Positions 1 to 5,366 are shown, numbered from the stretch's first letter. The stretch: 6,157 nt of DNA from Candidatus Aminicenantota bacterium (GCA_013139435.1 WTAW01000140.1:1-6157); one strand, 5' to 3'. Numbers and translations: made by a program. The notes: a model not told the origin generated them from the sequence alone.

Positions 1-44
1 GTATATAGAAGTCCCCTCTTAGGGTACGTATTTGCTTATTTAAT

Positions 45-89
45 TGAACCAAACCTCCAACAGTGAAAATCCTATGAAATCTTGGTTCA
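45..89. repeat. Inverted repeat in the leader region, 8-base perfect arms
   Basis: TGAACCAA (45-52) and its exact reverse complement TTGGTTCA (82-89) are separated by 29 bases. The pair lies upstream of the candidate promoter of the response-regulator operon, so it would act as DNA (a looped or paired operator) rather than as part of that transcript. It could also belong to the 3' end of a transcript coming from the left of the window. No T-run follows the right arm, so it is not a simple intrinsic terminator. The arms are short enough for chance to be possible. Confidence 0.3.
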
Positions 90-143
90 CATGTCAAGGG
101 ATTGTTCAGAGTTTGGAGAATAAGGCCAAGCATGTTTCTGTCA

Positions 144-172
144 TTGACTAAAAAGATGTTGGATGCTAGTTT
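144..172 (+). promoter_or_regulatory. Candidate sigma70 promoter of the response-regulator/symporter operon
   Basis: A -35 box TTGACT (144-149, five of six consensus bases) is followed after 17 bases by TAGTTT (167-172). A TG one base before that hexamer (164-165) makes an extended -10. The -10 hexamer itself is poor (three of six), so the call rests on the -35 box, the ideal spacing and the extended TG. Transcription would start near 179 and leave a leader of about 60 bases before the first gene. No better promoter was seen in 1-237. Confidence 0.4.
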
Positions 173-237
173 AAGCTGGATGTAAGTTTATTTTCTGTCT
201 CGGATTTTTATACGACTAAACCCTGCGAACGCAAAAA

Positions 238-1614
238 ATGGAAAAAACCAAAATTCTTGTCGTTGAGGATGAGAGCATTGTCGCCAGGGATATACGCAAC
301 ATGTTGCTGGGGCTCGGATACGAAGTCACGGCAGTCATCTCCGACGCGGAAGAGGCTGTTAAAAGCGCTAAAAAAGAACGGCCGCACCTGGTGTTGATGG
401 ATATCATGCTTCAAGGCGAGATATCGGGAGTTAAGGCTGCAGACCGGATATACTCGGAATTCAACATTCCCGTGATCTATCTCACGGCCTACGCCGACGA
501 AACTACGCTCCAGCGGGCCAAAGAAACCGAACCTTTCGGGTATTTGCTCAAACCCTTCGAAGAAAGAGAGCTAAAATCCACCATAGAGATCGCCATCTAC
601 AAATTCGGCATGGAGATGAAGTTGAGGGAAAGAGAGCGATGGCTCACCACCATGCTGAAAAGCATTGACGATGGTGTCATTGCGACGGATACGAAGGGAA
701 ACATCACTTTCATGAATCCCCTTGCAGAGACCTTAACGGGATGGCAGCAGGCAAAAGCGTTGAACAAACCACTGAGCAAAGTCTACAAGATCTTGGACGA
801 TAAAAAAGAGAAAGAGCAATCCATCTCCATCCGAGACATCCTCAAGGAGGATGAATATCATCTCCCAAGCGATATTGTCCTTGTGTCAAAAGCGGGAAAG
901 GCCATTCCTGTGGACCATAGAGCCGCTCCGATAACTGACGAAATGGGGAGCACGTCGGGGGTCGTCCTTGCCTTCAGAGACATCACACGACAGAAAAAAA
1001 CTGAAGAAGAACTCATTAAGAGTTACGATCGGCTCAAACAGGCAATGGACGGTACGGTTCAGGCCATGGCGTTCACGATCGAAACCAGAGATCCATACAC
1101 GGCAGGCCACCAGCGTCGGGTGACACAGCTGGCATGTGCTTTGGCGGAGAAGATGAAGCTTCCAGAGAATATCATAGAAGGCGTGCGCATGGCCGGGGAC
1201 CTTCACGATATCGGCAAGATCTATGTCCCGGCCGAGATCCTCAGCAAACCGGGCAAGCTCTCAGAAGCCGAGTATAACATCATCAAAACACACTCCCAGG
1301 TGGGCTATGACATACTGAAGACCATCGAATTTCCCTGGCCCATTGCAGACATTGTCCTCCAGCATCACGAACGCATAAACGGAAGCGGATACCCGGCCGG
1401 ACTCCGCGGCAATGACATTTTGCTGGAGGCGAGAATCCTCGCTGTGGCAGACGTCACCGAAGCCATGGCCACCCACAGGCCATATCGTCCTGCCCTGAGT
1501 ATCGAAGATGCACTGGAAGAGATCTCGGAAAACAAGGGCAAACTCTATGACCCAAAGGTCGTGGATGCCTGTATTAAGATCTTCGAAGAAGGGTTCTCGT
1601 TCGAAGAAAAGTGA
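238..1614 (+). CDS. Response regulator with receiver, PAS and HD-GYP (cyclic-di-GMP phosphodiesterase) domains
   Basis: This is a cytoplasmic two-component output protein of 458 residues, predicted to hydrolyse cyclic di-GMP under control of phosphorylation and a PAS-bound signal. The receiver domain (about 3-125) has the acidic pair E10/D11, phosphoacceptor D55, T83 and K105. A PAS domain (about 131-252) begins with the typical TMLKSIDDGVIATD and ends in FRDITRQKK. A charged helical linker follows (about 252-275). The HD-GYP domain (about 276-455) shows H291, H323-D324 in DLHDIGK, H352, H376-H377 and D405, the usual metal-binding pattern. The family motif HHExxDGxGYP reads HHERINGSGYP, so Asp is replaced by Asn at 381, but the metal ligands are all present. 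The ATG at 238 is the only sensible start: an in-frame stop lies at 217 and the receiver core begins at residue 5. No clear Shine-Dalgarno precedes it. The stop overlaps the next gene by 4 bases. No partner histidine kinase is in the window. Confidence 0.93.
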   Translation: MEKTKILVVEDESIVARDIRNMLLGLGYEVTAVISDAEEAVKSAKKERPHLVLMDIMLQGEISGVKAADRIYSEFNIPVIYLTAYADETTLQRAKETEPFGYLLKPFEERELKSTIEIAIYKFGMEMKLRERERWLTTMLKSIDDGVIATDTKGNITFMNPLAETLTGWQQAKALNKPLSKVYKILDDKKEKEQSISIRDILKEDEYHLPSDIVLVSKAGKAIPVDHRAAPITDEMGSTSGVVLAFRDITRQKKTEEELIKSYDRLKQAMDGTVQAMAFTIETRDPYTAGHQRRVTQLACALAEKMKLPENIIEGVRMAGDLHDIGKIYVPAEILSKPGKLSEAEYNIIKTHSQVGYDILKTIEFPWPIADIVLQHHERINGSGYPAGLRGNDILLEARILAVADVTEAMATHRPYRPALSIEDALEEISENKGKLYDPKVVDACIKIFEEGFSFEEK

Positions 1615-1847
1615 AAAAACTTTATCTCTATTTCTTGCTTTTCGCTTCTATAATGGCGTCTATTGGGGGTATTGCCCTCTTCATCATTCTGTACATTCCT
1701 GATTTTGACATTTACTGGATTATTGTCTCGCCGATAATCATTGCTCTCTACCAAGCCCCGGCTGCATACCTTTTTTATTTATACAAAAAAGCAAAACACA
1801 AAATACAGACCGAGGAATCCGAAGCCTCAGAAGGAGATCAGACATAA
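1611..1847 (+). CDS. Small two-helix membrane protein, putative accessory subunit of the downstream symporter
   Basis: This 78-residue protein is not recognised from a named family. It has a short KK N-terminus, a hydrophobic segment at about 5-28, a second at about 34-58, a basic stretch YKKAKHK (58-64) and an acidic, polar tail to residue 78. Two membrane passes with both ends in the cytoplasm fit the charge pattern. The GTG start at 1611 shares GTGA with the stop of the response regulator, and no strong Shine-Dalgarno lies at the right distance, so reinitiation by ribosomes finishing the upstream gene is likely. An in-frame ATG at 1653 (residue 15) is a less likely start because it would cut the first helix. 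Its TAA overlaps the symporter ATG by one base. Small membrane proteins next to sodium/solute symporters are known as subunits (for example the DUF4212 partners), but I see no clear match to that family. The subunit role is inferred from position. Confidence 0.75.
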   Translation: MKKLYLYFLLFASIMASIGGIALFIILYIPDFDIYWIIVSPIIIALYQAPAAYLFYLYKKAKHKIQTEESEASEGDQT

Positions 1848-3385
1848 TGCAGTTGAACTGGCTCGACATCGGGATATTTCTCGTTTTTGTGTCTTTTGTC
1901 GTGGGAACCAGTCTGTACAAGAGCCGCCATAAAAAGGAAACGACGGAGGATTATTTCCTGGCCGGCCGGTCCCTCTTCTGGTATTTGATCGGTTTTTCCC
2001 TCATCGCATCCAACATCTCGACAGAACAGTTTGTCGGGATGTCTGGGCAGGGTGCCGGTCATGTGGGGATGGCGGTCGCCAGCTACGAGTGGATGGCAGC
2101 CATTACGCTTGTGTTTATTGCCCTCTTTTTCCTGCCTAAATTCCTCAGGAGCGGCATCTTCACGATCCCTGAATATCTGGAACATCGCTACAGCCCATTA
2201 CCCCGGGCCATCATGGCCTTTTACACAATGGTGATCTATGTCGCTGTGACGATCGCCGCAGTCCTCTATTCGGGAGGACTGACACTGCACACCATATTCG
2301 GGATGGACCTGGTACAAGCCGTCTGGTTGATCGGGATCATCGCTGCCATCTACACCGCATACGGGGGGTTGCGCGCCGTTGTCTGGGCTGACCTCATTCA
2401 GGGATCAGCCTTGATCATCGGAGGGGCCCTGACGTTGGTCCTCGGTTTTATAGCGGTCGGCGGAGTGGGGGAATTCTTCCAGACCAATGCGGATAGGCTT
2501 CACATGATCCTGCCCTCAAACCATCCGGAAATACCCTGGACAGCCCTTATCCTAGGTCTTTGGATCCCGAACTTCTATTATTGGGGATTAAATCAATACA
2601 TCATGCAGCGAACTCTGGGTGCAAGGAGCTTAAAGCAGGGACAATTGGGCGTGCTCTTTGCTGCGGGCCTAAAGCTCCTCATCCCCTTCATCGTTGTCTT
2701 CCCTGGAATAATGGCCCTGCAGCTCTACGGTGGAGAGATGACCACCAGCGACCAGGCTTATCCCTTGCTCATCAAAAACCTCATCCCGGCCGGACTCAAA
2801 GGATTCATGTTCGCGGCCATCTTCGGAGCAATCATGAGCTCACTGGACTCGATGCTCAACTCTGCATCCACCATCTTCACCATGGATCTCTACAAGCGCC
2901 ACATCAAAAAGGATGCATCATCGAAATCACTGATATCGATAGGAAGGATCATGACTGGGGTCTTTGTCTTTATCGGCTGCCTAATCGCCCCCCAATTGGG
3001 CAATCCTAAATTCATGGGGATCTTTCATTACATCCAGGATTTTCAAGGCTACATCTCGCCAGGAATCCTGGCCGCTTTTATCTTTGGTCTATTCATTAAG
3101 CGGGCACCATCATCTGCGGCGATCGCGGCATTGATCCTGAATGTCCCTGTTTATGGGATCCTTCACCTCAAAACCTTCGACAATATCGTGTTCCTGAATA
3201 AGATGGCCATCACCTTCGGAATCCTGATCGCTGTGATGACAGCCATCACGCTGTTGAAACCGCGTAAAGAACCAAAAATCCTTCCTGCCAAAGGGGGAAT
3301 CGATCTGAAGCCTTCATCAGCGGCCAAATGGTTGGGGCTGGCAGTGGTCCTGGCCACCATTGCCCTCTACATCATCTTCTGGTAA
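1847..3385 (+). CDS. Sodium/solute symporter of the SSS (SLC5) family, SGLT-like, probably sugar-transporting
   Basis: This inner-membrane carrier of 512 residues has about 13-14 hydrophobic helices and is predicted to import a sugar or polyol with Na+. It resembles Vibrio SGLT (vSGLT, about 540 residues) along most of its length, with motifs EDYFLAGRSL (34-43), ISTEQFVGMSG (57-67), AVVWADLIQ (177-185), PNFYYWGLNQY (241-251) and SSLDSMLNSASTIFTMDLY (331-349). By my alignment from memory, the vSGLT sugar-site residues Q69, E88, N260, K294 and Q428 correspond to Q61, E81, N242, K276 and Q397. The gate tyrosine Y263 corresponds to Y245. The sodium-site positions A62, I65, A361, S364 and S365 correspond to A54, I57, A328, S331 and S332, and D189 to D182. 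The exact substrate (glucose, galactose, inositol) cannot be read from the sequence. The ATG overlaps the preceding TAA, with AAGGAG at 1831-1836 as ribosome site. The stop lies 4 bases from the stop of a convergent gene. Confidence 0.93.
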   Translation: MQLNWLDIGIFLVFVSFVVGTSLYKSRHKKETTEDYFLAGRSLFWYLIGFSLIASNISTEQFVGMSGQGAGHVGMAVASYEWMAAITLVFIALFFLPKFLRSGIFTIPEYLEHRYSPLPRAIMAFYTMVIYVAVTIAAVLYSGGLTLHTIFGMDLVQAVWLIGIIAAIYTAYGGLRAVVWADLIQGSALIIGGALTLVLGFIAVGGVGEFFQTNADRLHMILPSNHPEIPWTALILGLWIPNFYYWGLNQYIMQRTLGARSLKQGQLGVLFAAGLKLLIPFIVVFPGIMALQLYGGEMTTSDQAYPLLIKNLIPAGLKGFMFAAIFGAIMSSLDSMLNSASTIFTMDLYKRHIKKDASSKSLISIGRIMTGVFVFIGCLIAPQLGNPKFMGIFHYIQDFQGYISPGILAAFIFGLFIKRAPSSAAIAALILNVPVYGILHLKTFDNIVFLNKMAITFGILIAVMTAITLLKPRKEPKILPAKGGIDLKPSSAAKWLGLAVVLATIALYIIFW

Positions 3386-3389
3386 TTAC

Positions 3390-3824
3390 TTACTTTCCCT
3401 CTAGAAATTGTTCGAGCTCCCCTCTTAGCCGCTTCTGCTCTTCTGCAATTTTAGTCGTGATTGTCATCGCTAGTTCATAATCTCCCAGAAAGCCACTCTT
3501 GAAGCGTGCATGCAAGAACTCTTTTTTCCTGTCTTCTTCCATATCCAAAAAAGAAAAAAAGTCTTGGGCGATCTCTTCTGTTCTTTTGGCCTCATCATCA
3601 GAAACAAAATTGGCCAATGATATATATCCGTACTTAAGATGTTCTCGAACTTCGTTGTCATCGGTCATCAGGAGAGCCACTCTTATGGCATTTTTGATCA
3701 CTTTTTTGCTGTGGGGGAGCACAGACTCAGGCACTCCAAACGAACGCTTGGCCGTCCCCTTGAGGACATTACCATATTCCTCTATGATATCGAATACAGC
3801 GTGTTCAACTTCTTTTCTTTTCAT
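3390..3824 (-). CDS. Conserved-looking helical protein of unknown function
   Basis: I do not recognise this 144-residue protein. It is highly charged, without membrane segment or signal peptide, and appears almost entirely alpha-helical, so it is probably cytoplasmic. Features that stand out are a central segment SKKVIKNAIRVALLMTDD (39-56), a YGYISLANFVSDDEA region (65-79) and a charged C-terminal helix (about 117-143, rich in E, K and R) that could form a coiled coil. It carries no cysteine and no obvious catalytic motif. The ATG at 3824 has only a weak ribosome site, an AGG about 7 bases upstream. The gene converges on the symporter with 4 bases between the two stop codons, so neither gene has room for its own intergenic terminator. 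A good candidate promoter lies 73 bases upstream (3897-3925), so it is probably transcribed alone. Reality as a gene is supported by length, coherent composition and promoter, not by homology I can name. Confidence 0.75.
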   Translation of the reverse strand: MKRKEVEHAVFDIIEEYGNVLKGTAKRSFGVPESVLPHSKKVIKNAIRVALLMTDDNEVREHLKYGYISLANFVSDDEAKRTEEIAQDFFSFLDMEEDRKKEFLHARFKSGFLGDYELAMTITTKIAEEQKRLRGELEQFLEGK

Positions 3825-3896
3825 GAAGAGACCTAAAAAGTCCAGAACGTGATCTTTGCAGTTGTATTACTGTTATTCCCACTTCTGGTCGAAACT

Positions 3897-3925
3897 AGGA
3901 TATAGATTAGCCTCACGTGTGTCAA
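3897..3925 (-). promoter_or_regulatory. Candidate sigma70 promoter for the minus-strand helical protein gene
   Basis: On the minus strand, a perfect -35 TTGACA (3925 to 3920) is followed after exactly 17 bases by TATCCT (3902 to 3897), which matches four of six consensus -10 bases. Transcription would begin near 3890, giving a leader of about 65 bases for the gene starting at 3824. The spacer contains the palindrome CACGTG (3914-3919), a possible operator core. Confidence 0.5.
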
Positions 3926-3942
3926 AGGAGGGAGATCAAAAT

Positions 3943-4191
3943 CTATTTTAAACGTGGATCAATATGGCCGGGCCCACCGCACTCCGGCGTGTAACACGTG
4001 ATGTTGAAGAATTCACATTTCTCTTTACATCCAGGGCATGCCTCTGGTGGCATTACTGCGGTGAAGATAAATCCACACTCGCCACATTTCCAATATGTTT
4101 GATTGCATTCAGGACAGATATCTCCGGTGAACTTACCGCCTGCGGTGTATCCGCAGTGAGCACATTCATATCTTTCTTTTTTATTCTCCAC
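3943..4191 (-). CDS. Cysteine-rich zinc-ribbon/rubredoxin-like small protein
   Basis: This 82-residue soluble protein has 11 cysteines and is predicted to bind two metal ions (Zn or Fe). Counting from the GTG at 4191, the first ribbon is C10-x2-C13 with C26-x2-C29. The second is C36-x2-C39 with C52-x2-C55, inside YWKCGECGFIF...PPEACPGC, which closely resembles the rubredoxin-like C-terminal domain of rubrerythrins. A distinctive tail carries three more cysteines (C59, C66, C71) in KCEFFNITCYTPECGGPGH and ends near DPRLK. Rubredoxin-like domains carry single electrons in anaerobes, but zinc ribbons of the same shape are structural or bind partners, so electron transfer is only one possibility. 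The frame extends to an upstream GTG at 4200, but that codon lies inside the ribosome site AGGAGGTGA (4205-4197). GTG 4191 sits 8 bases after AGGAGG and is preferred. The gene has its own candidate promoter and is divergent from the Lrp-type gene. Confidence 0.85.
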   Translation of the reverse strand: MENKKERYECAHCGYTAGGKFTGDICPECNQTYWKCGECGFIFTAVMPPEACPGCKEKCEFFNITCYTPECGGPGHIDPRLK

Positions 4192-4196
4192 GTTCT

Positions 4197-4205
4197 TCAC
4201 CTCCT
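4197..4205 (-). promoter_or_regulatory. Ribosome binding site that decides the start of the cysteine-rich gene
   Basis: The minus strand reads AGGAGGTGA, a nine-base perfect complement to the usual bacterial 16S 3' end. It overlaps the GTG at 4200 and so excludes it as a start. The GTG at 4191, 8 bases after AGGAGG, is ideally spaced. Confidence 0.8.
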
Positions 4206-4270
4206 GTTTTTTTATTCGCTATCCTAAAATATCCACGGTAAAAAATCTTTAAGATTCAACACATTCCTCC

Positions 4271-4299
4271 AATTTACTTCCTTTTTGTGTTTATGACAA
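4271..4299 (-). promoter_or_regulatory. Candidate promoter for the cysteine-rich gene
   Basis: On the minus strand, TTGTCA (4299 to 4294, five of six) and TAAATT (4276 to 4271, four of six) are separated by 17 bases. The implied leader to the GTG at 4191 is about 70 bases. The region is AT-rich, so chance matches are common. Confidence 0.35.
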
Positions 4300-4390
4300 G
4301 TTTTCATGACATTCGATCTTTTTTAACCTCAAAAATCTTGGGATTAAATAATTATTCACATCTCATTAAAAATACTTAGGGAAAGAAAAT

Positions 4391-4419
4391 TTGACAGTTG
4401 CCCATAGAGTTATTAGATT
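4391..4419 (+). promoter_or_regulatory. Candidate sigma70 promoter for the Lrp-type ligand-binding gene
   Basis: A perfect TTGACA (4391-4396) is followed after 17 bases by TAGATT (4414-4419, four of six). Transcription would start near 4426 and give an unusually long leader of about 150 bases, which contains the two inverted repeats at 4487-4555. Confidence 0.45.
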
Positions 4420-4486
4420 ATTATTACCATACTAATAAAAGTTATTGATTTTATAAACTCAGTAAAGATTAAATTGTTTAAGAAGA

Positions 4487-4555
4487 ACAGACGAAAAAAA
4501 CCACCGTAATTAGTTTATTGAACATCCGTCTGTCCTGAGTTTTGAGAAACTCAGG
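4487..4555 (+). promoter_or_regulatory. Structured 5' leader with two adjacent inverted repeats
   Basis: The first pair is ACAGACG (4487-4493) with CGTCTGT (4527-4533), enclosing a 33-base loop. The second begins at the very next base: CCTGAGTTT (4534-4542) and AAACTCAGG (4547-4555) around the tetraloop TGAG, a perfect 9-base-pair hairpin. The hairpin ends 9 bases before the AAGGAGG ribosome site of the Lrp-type gene. No T-run follows it, so it is not an ordinary intrinsic terminator. A protein- or ligand-responsive leader, an mRNA-stabilising hairpin or a DNA operator would each fit. It matches no riboswitch class I can name. Confidence 0.5.
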
Positions 4556-4564
4556 CTACTTAAA

Positions 4565-4571
4565 AAGGAGG
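4565..4571 (+). promoter_or_regulatory. Ribosome binding site that decides the start of the Lrp-type gene
   Basis: AAGGAGG lies 6 bases before the ATG at 4578. The reading frame is open upstream to a TTG at 4542, but that codon falls inside the leader hairpin without a ribosome site, so ATG 4578 is the start. Confidence 0.85.
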
Positions 4572-4577
4572 TCTATA

Positions 4578-5222
4578 ATGATATCCATAATCAGAATACA
4601 ATCACAGGAACAAAAGGAATGGATCTGTAACTATCTTGTCTCGCACAAAGATAAATTACAGGAAGGAATAGAAGGGAAAGGACAGCTTCTCTATCTCTCT
4701 AATCGGGCTAAACATGAAGATGTGAGCCTTTTTATCCACACAATTGATACAGATGCTCTAGGAGATTTTATTACTGACCACTTGAACCAGATAGAGCACA
4801 TAACGAGTATTTGGGTGATCAGTATGATCAAACCAGTGTTTTATCCACTCCCCAGAGATACAAAAAACATGAAAAGATATTCCATAACCCTGAAGGTTTA
4901 TCCGAAAAAGCTCAAAGAGATATATCAAACAATTGCTTCTGCCACTCTTGAAGAAGGTCTTAAGATGGCATACATCGCTTATACGTGTCATCTCTTCGGG
5001 GATTGCATCCAGTTCTCTATTCTTGCTGAAAATGAGGATATACTAAAAAAGTATGTGACCGAGGGAGTCAATAAAATACCGGGAGTGCTGAAATCAACCG
5101 TCAACCCGATCGTAAAGACTTGGCCGCTTGTTTCGTATGATGAATGGAAGAAATATTCATCCAAGCACGGAATTGTTCCATCCTGGGATGAAGAATCAAT
5201 GATTAACCAATTTCAGGAATAG
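4578..5222 (+). CDS. Stand-alone tandem Lrp/AsnC-type ligand-binding (RAM) domain protein
   Basis: This soluble protein of 214 residues appears to be two copies of the alpha/beta ligand-binding fold found at the C-terminus of Lrp/AsnC regulators, without the helix-turn-helix. The clearest part is residues 143-185: CIQFSILAEN, then a helix, then VNKIPGVLKSTVNPIVKTW. The IPGV turn and following strand are typical of the Lrp ligand domain. The N-terminal half has the same plan: DVSLFIHTIDTDALGDFITD (48-67), a helix, then IEHITSIWVISMIKPVFYPL (72-91). Residues 1-92 and 99-190 can thus be read as an internal duplication, each opening with a short beta strand. Family members of this kind bind amino acids or similar small molecules and form dimeric barrels. 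Here regulation would need a partner, since no DNA-binding segment is visible. The gene has its own candidate promoter and a structured leader. The family call rests on pattern recognition, and the ligand is unknown. Confidence 0.7.
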   Translation: MISIIRIQSQEQKEWICNYLVSHKDKLQEGIEGKGQLLYLSNRAKHEDVSLFIHTIDTDALGDFITDHLNQIEHITSIWVISMIKPVFYPLPRDTKNMKRYSITLKVYPKKLKEIYQTIASATLEEGLKMAYIAYTCHLFGDCIQFSILAENEDILKKYVTEGVNKIPGVLKSTVNPIVKTWPLVSYDEWKKYSSKHGIVPSWDEESMINQFQE

Positions 5223-5330
5223 AGATACTGTTCACGTCTCAAAGTATTTTCCACAGAGGTTGGCCGGATAGAAATTTAATACTCTTATTTCCTTAGAGCA
5301 GTGAGAGATGTGCTTATCCCCCGCACCCCT

Positions 5331-5355
5331 CTTACTTAGTTAATAACTAAATAAG
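5331..5355. repeat. Inverted repeat, possible operator
   Basis: The left arm CTTACTTAGTT (5331-5341) and the right arm AACTAAATAAG (5345-5355) are complementary at 10 of 11 positions around the trinucleotide AAT. The size and symmetry resemble a dimeric-regulator binding site. It lies about 47 bases upstream of the candidate -35 box of the four-helix membrane protein gene and about 110 bases after the Lrp-type gene. No T-run follows, so terminator function is less likely. Confidence 0.45.
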
Positions 5356-5366
5356 GGCCTGCCCTT
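5353..5366. repeat. Short GC-rich dyad adjoining the larger inverted repeat
   Basis: AAGGGC (5353-5358) and GCCCTT (5361-5366) flank CT. As RNA it could close only five pairs over a CCTG loop. It overlaps the end of the 5331-5355 dyad, so the two structures would compete in RNA. A T-run at 5395-5401 is too far away to make it an intrinsic terminator. Confidence 0.3.

Larger units (their letters stand above)
4206..4577. other. Divergent AT-rich intergenic region of 372 bases
   Basis: No coding region is supported here. The stretch separates the minus-strand cysteine-rich gene from the plus-strand Lrp-type gene. It contains a minus-strand candidate promoter (4271-4299), a plus-strand candidate promoter (4391-4419), a structured leader (4487-4555) and the ribosome site of the Lrp-type gene (4565-4571). 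It is strongly AT-rich: the block 4381-4440 has 15 G or C in 60 bases, against 34 in 60 at 1201-1260 inside the first operon. I found no tRNA and no recognisable riboswitch family. Confidence 0.7.

Noticed and set aside
10..24. TCCCCTCTTAG near the left edge and again near 3418-3428 as a dispersed repeat
   Set aside because: Only 11 shared bases, and the second copy is inside a coding region, so coincidence is the simplest explanation.
1..66. Frame open from the window edge to a TGA at 64-66, possible gene end
   Set aside because: Only 21 codons, likely open by chance, with no recognisable protein signature.
74..151. A 25-codon ATG-initiated frame in the leader region
   Set aside because: It has no ribosome site, its end overlaps the candidate -35 box, and the composition is not gene-like.
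3334..3362. Imperfect stem near the end of the symporter gene, minus-strand arms GGCA/TGCC and TGGT/ACCA
   Set aside because: It lies inside coding sequence, contains a mismatch and has no T-run on either strand, so it is not credible as a terminator.
3964..4227. Plus-strand open frame of 87 codons opposite the cysteine-rich gene
   Set aside because: It is a shadow: the minus strand encodes regular CxxC ribbons with an ideal ribosome site, and the plus-strand product has no coherent features. The AAGGAGG at 3924-3930 is 33 bases from its ATG.
3886..4400. Mobile element or attachment site in the AT-rich middle region
   Set aside because: No transposase or integrase gene, no terminal repeats or target duplications and no tRNA were found.
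4542..4577. Upstream TTG extension of the Lrp-type gene
   Set aside because: The TTG lies in the leader hairpin without a ribosome site, while ATG 4578 has a perfect AAGGAGG six bases upstream.
4426..4577. Known riboswitch in the leader of the Lrp-type gene
   Set aside because: I could not match the leader to any consensus I know, such as GEMM, fluoride or ZTP. Only unassigned stems are supported.
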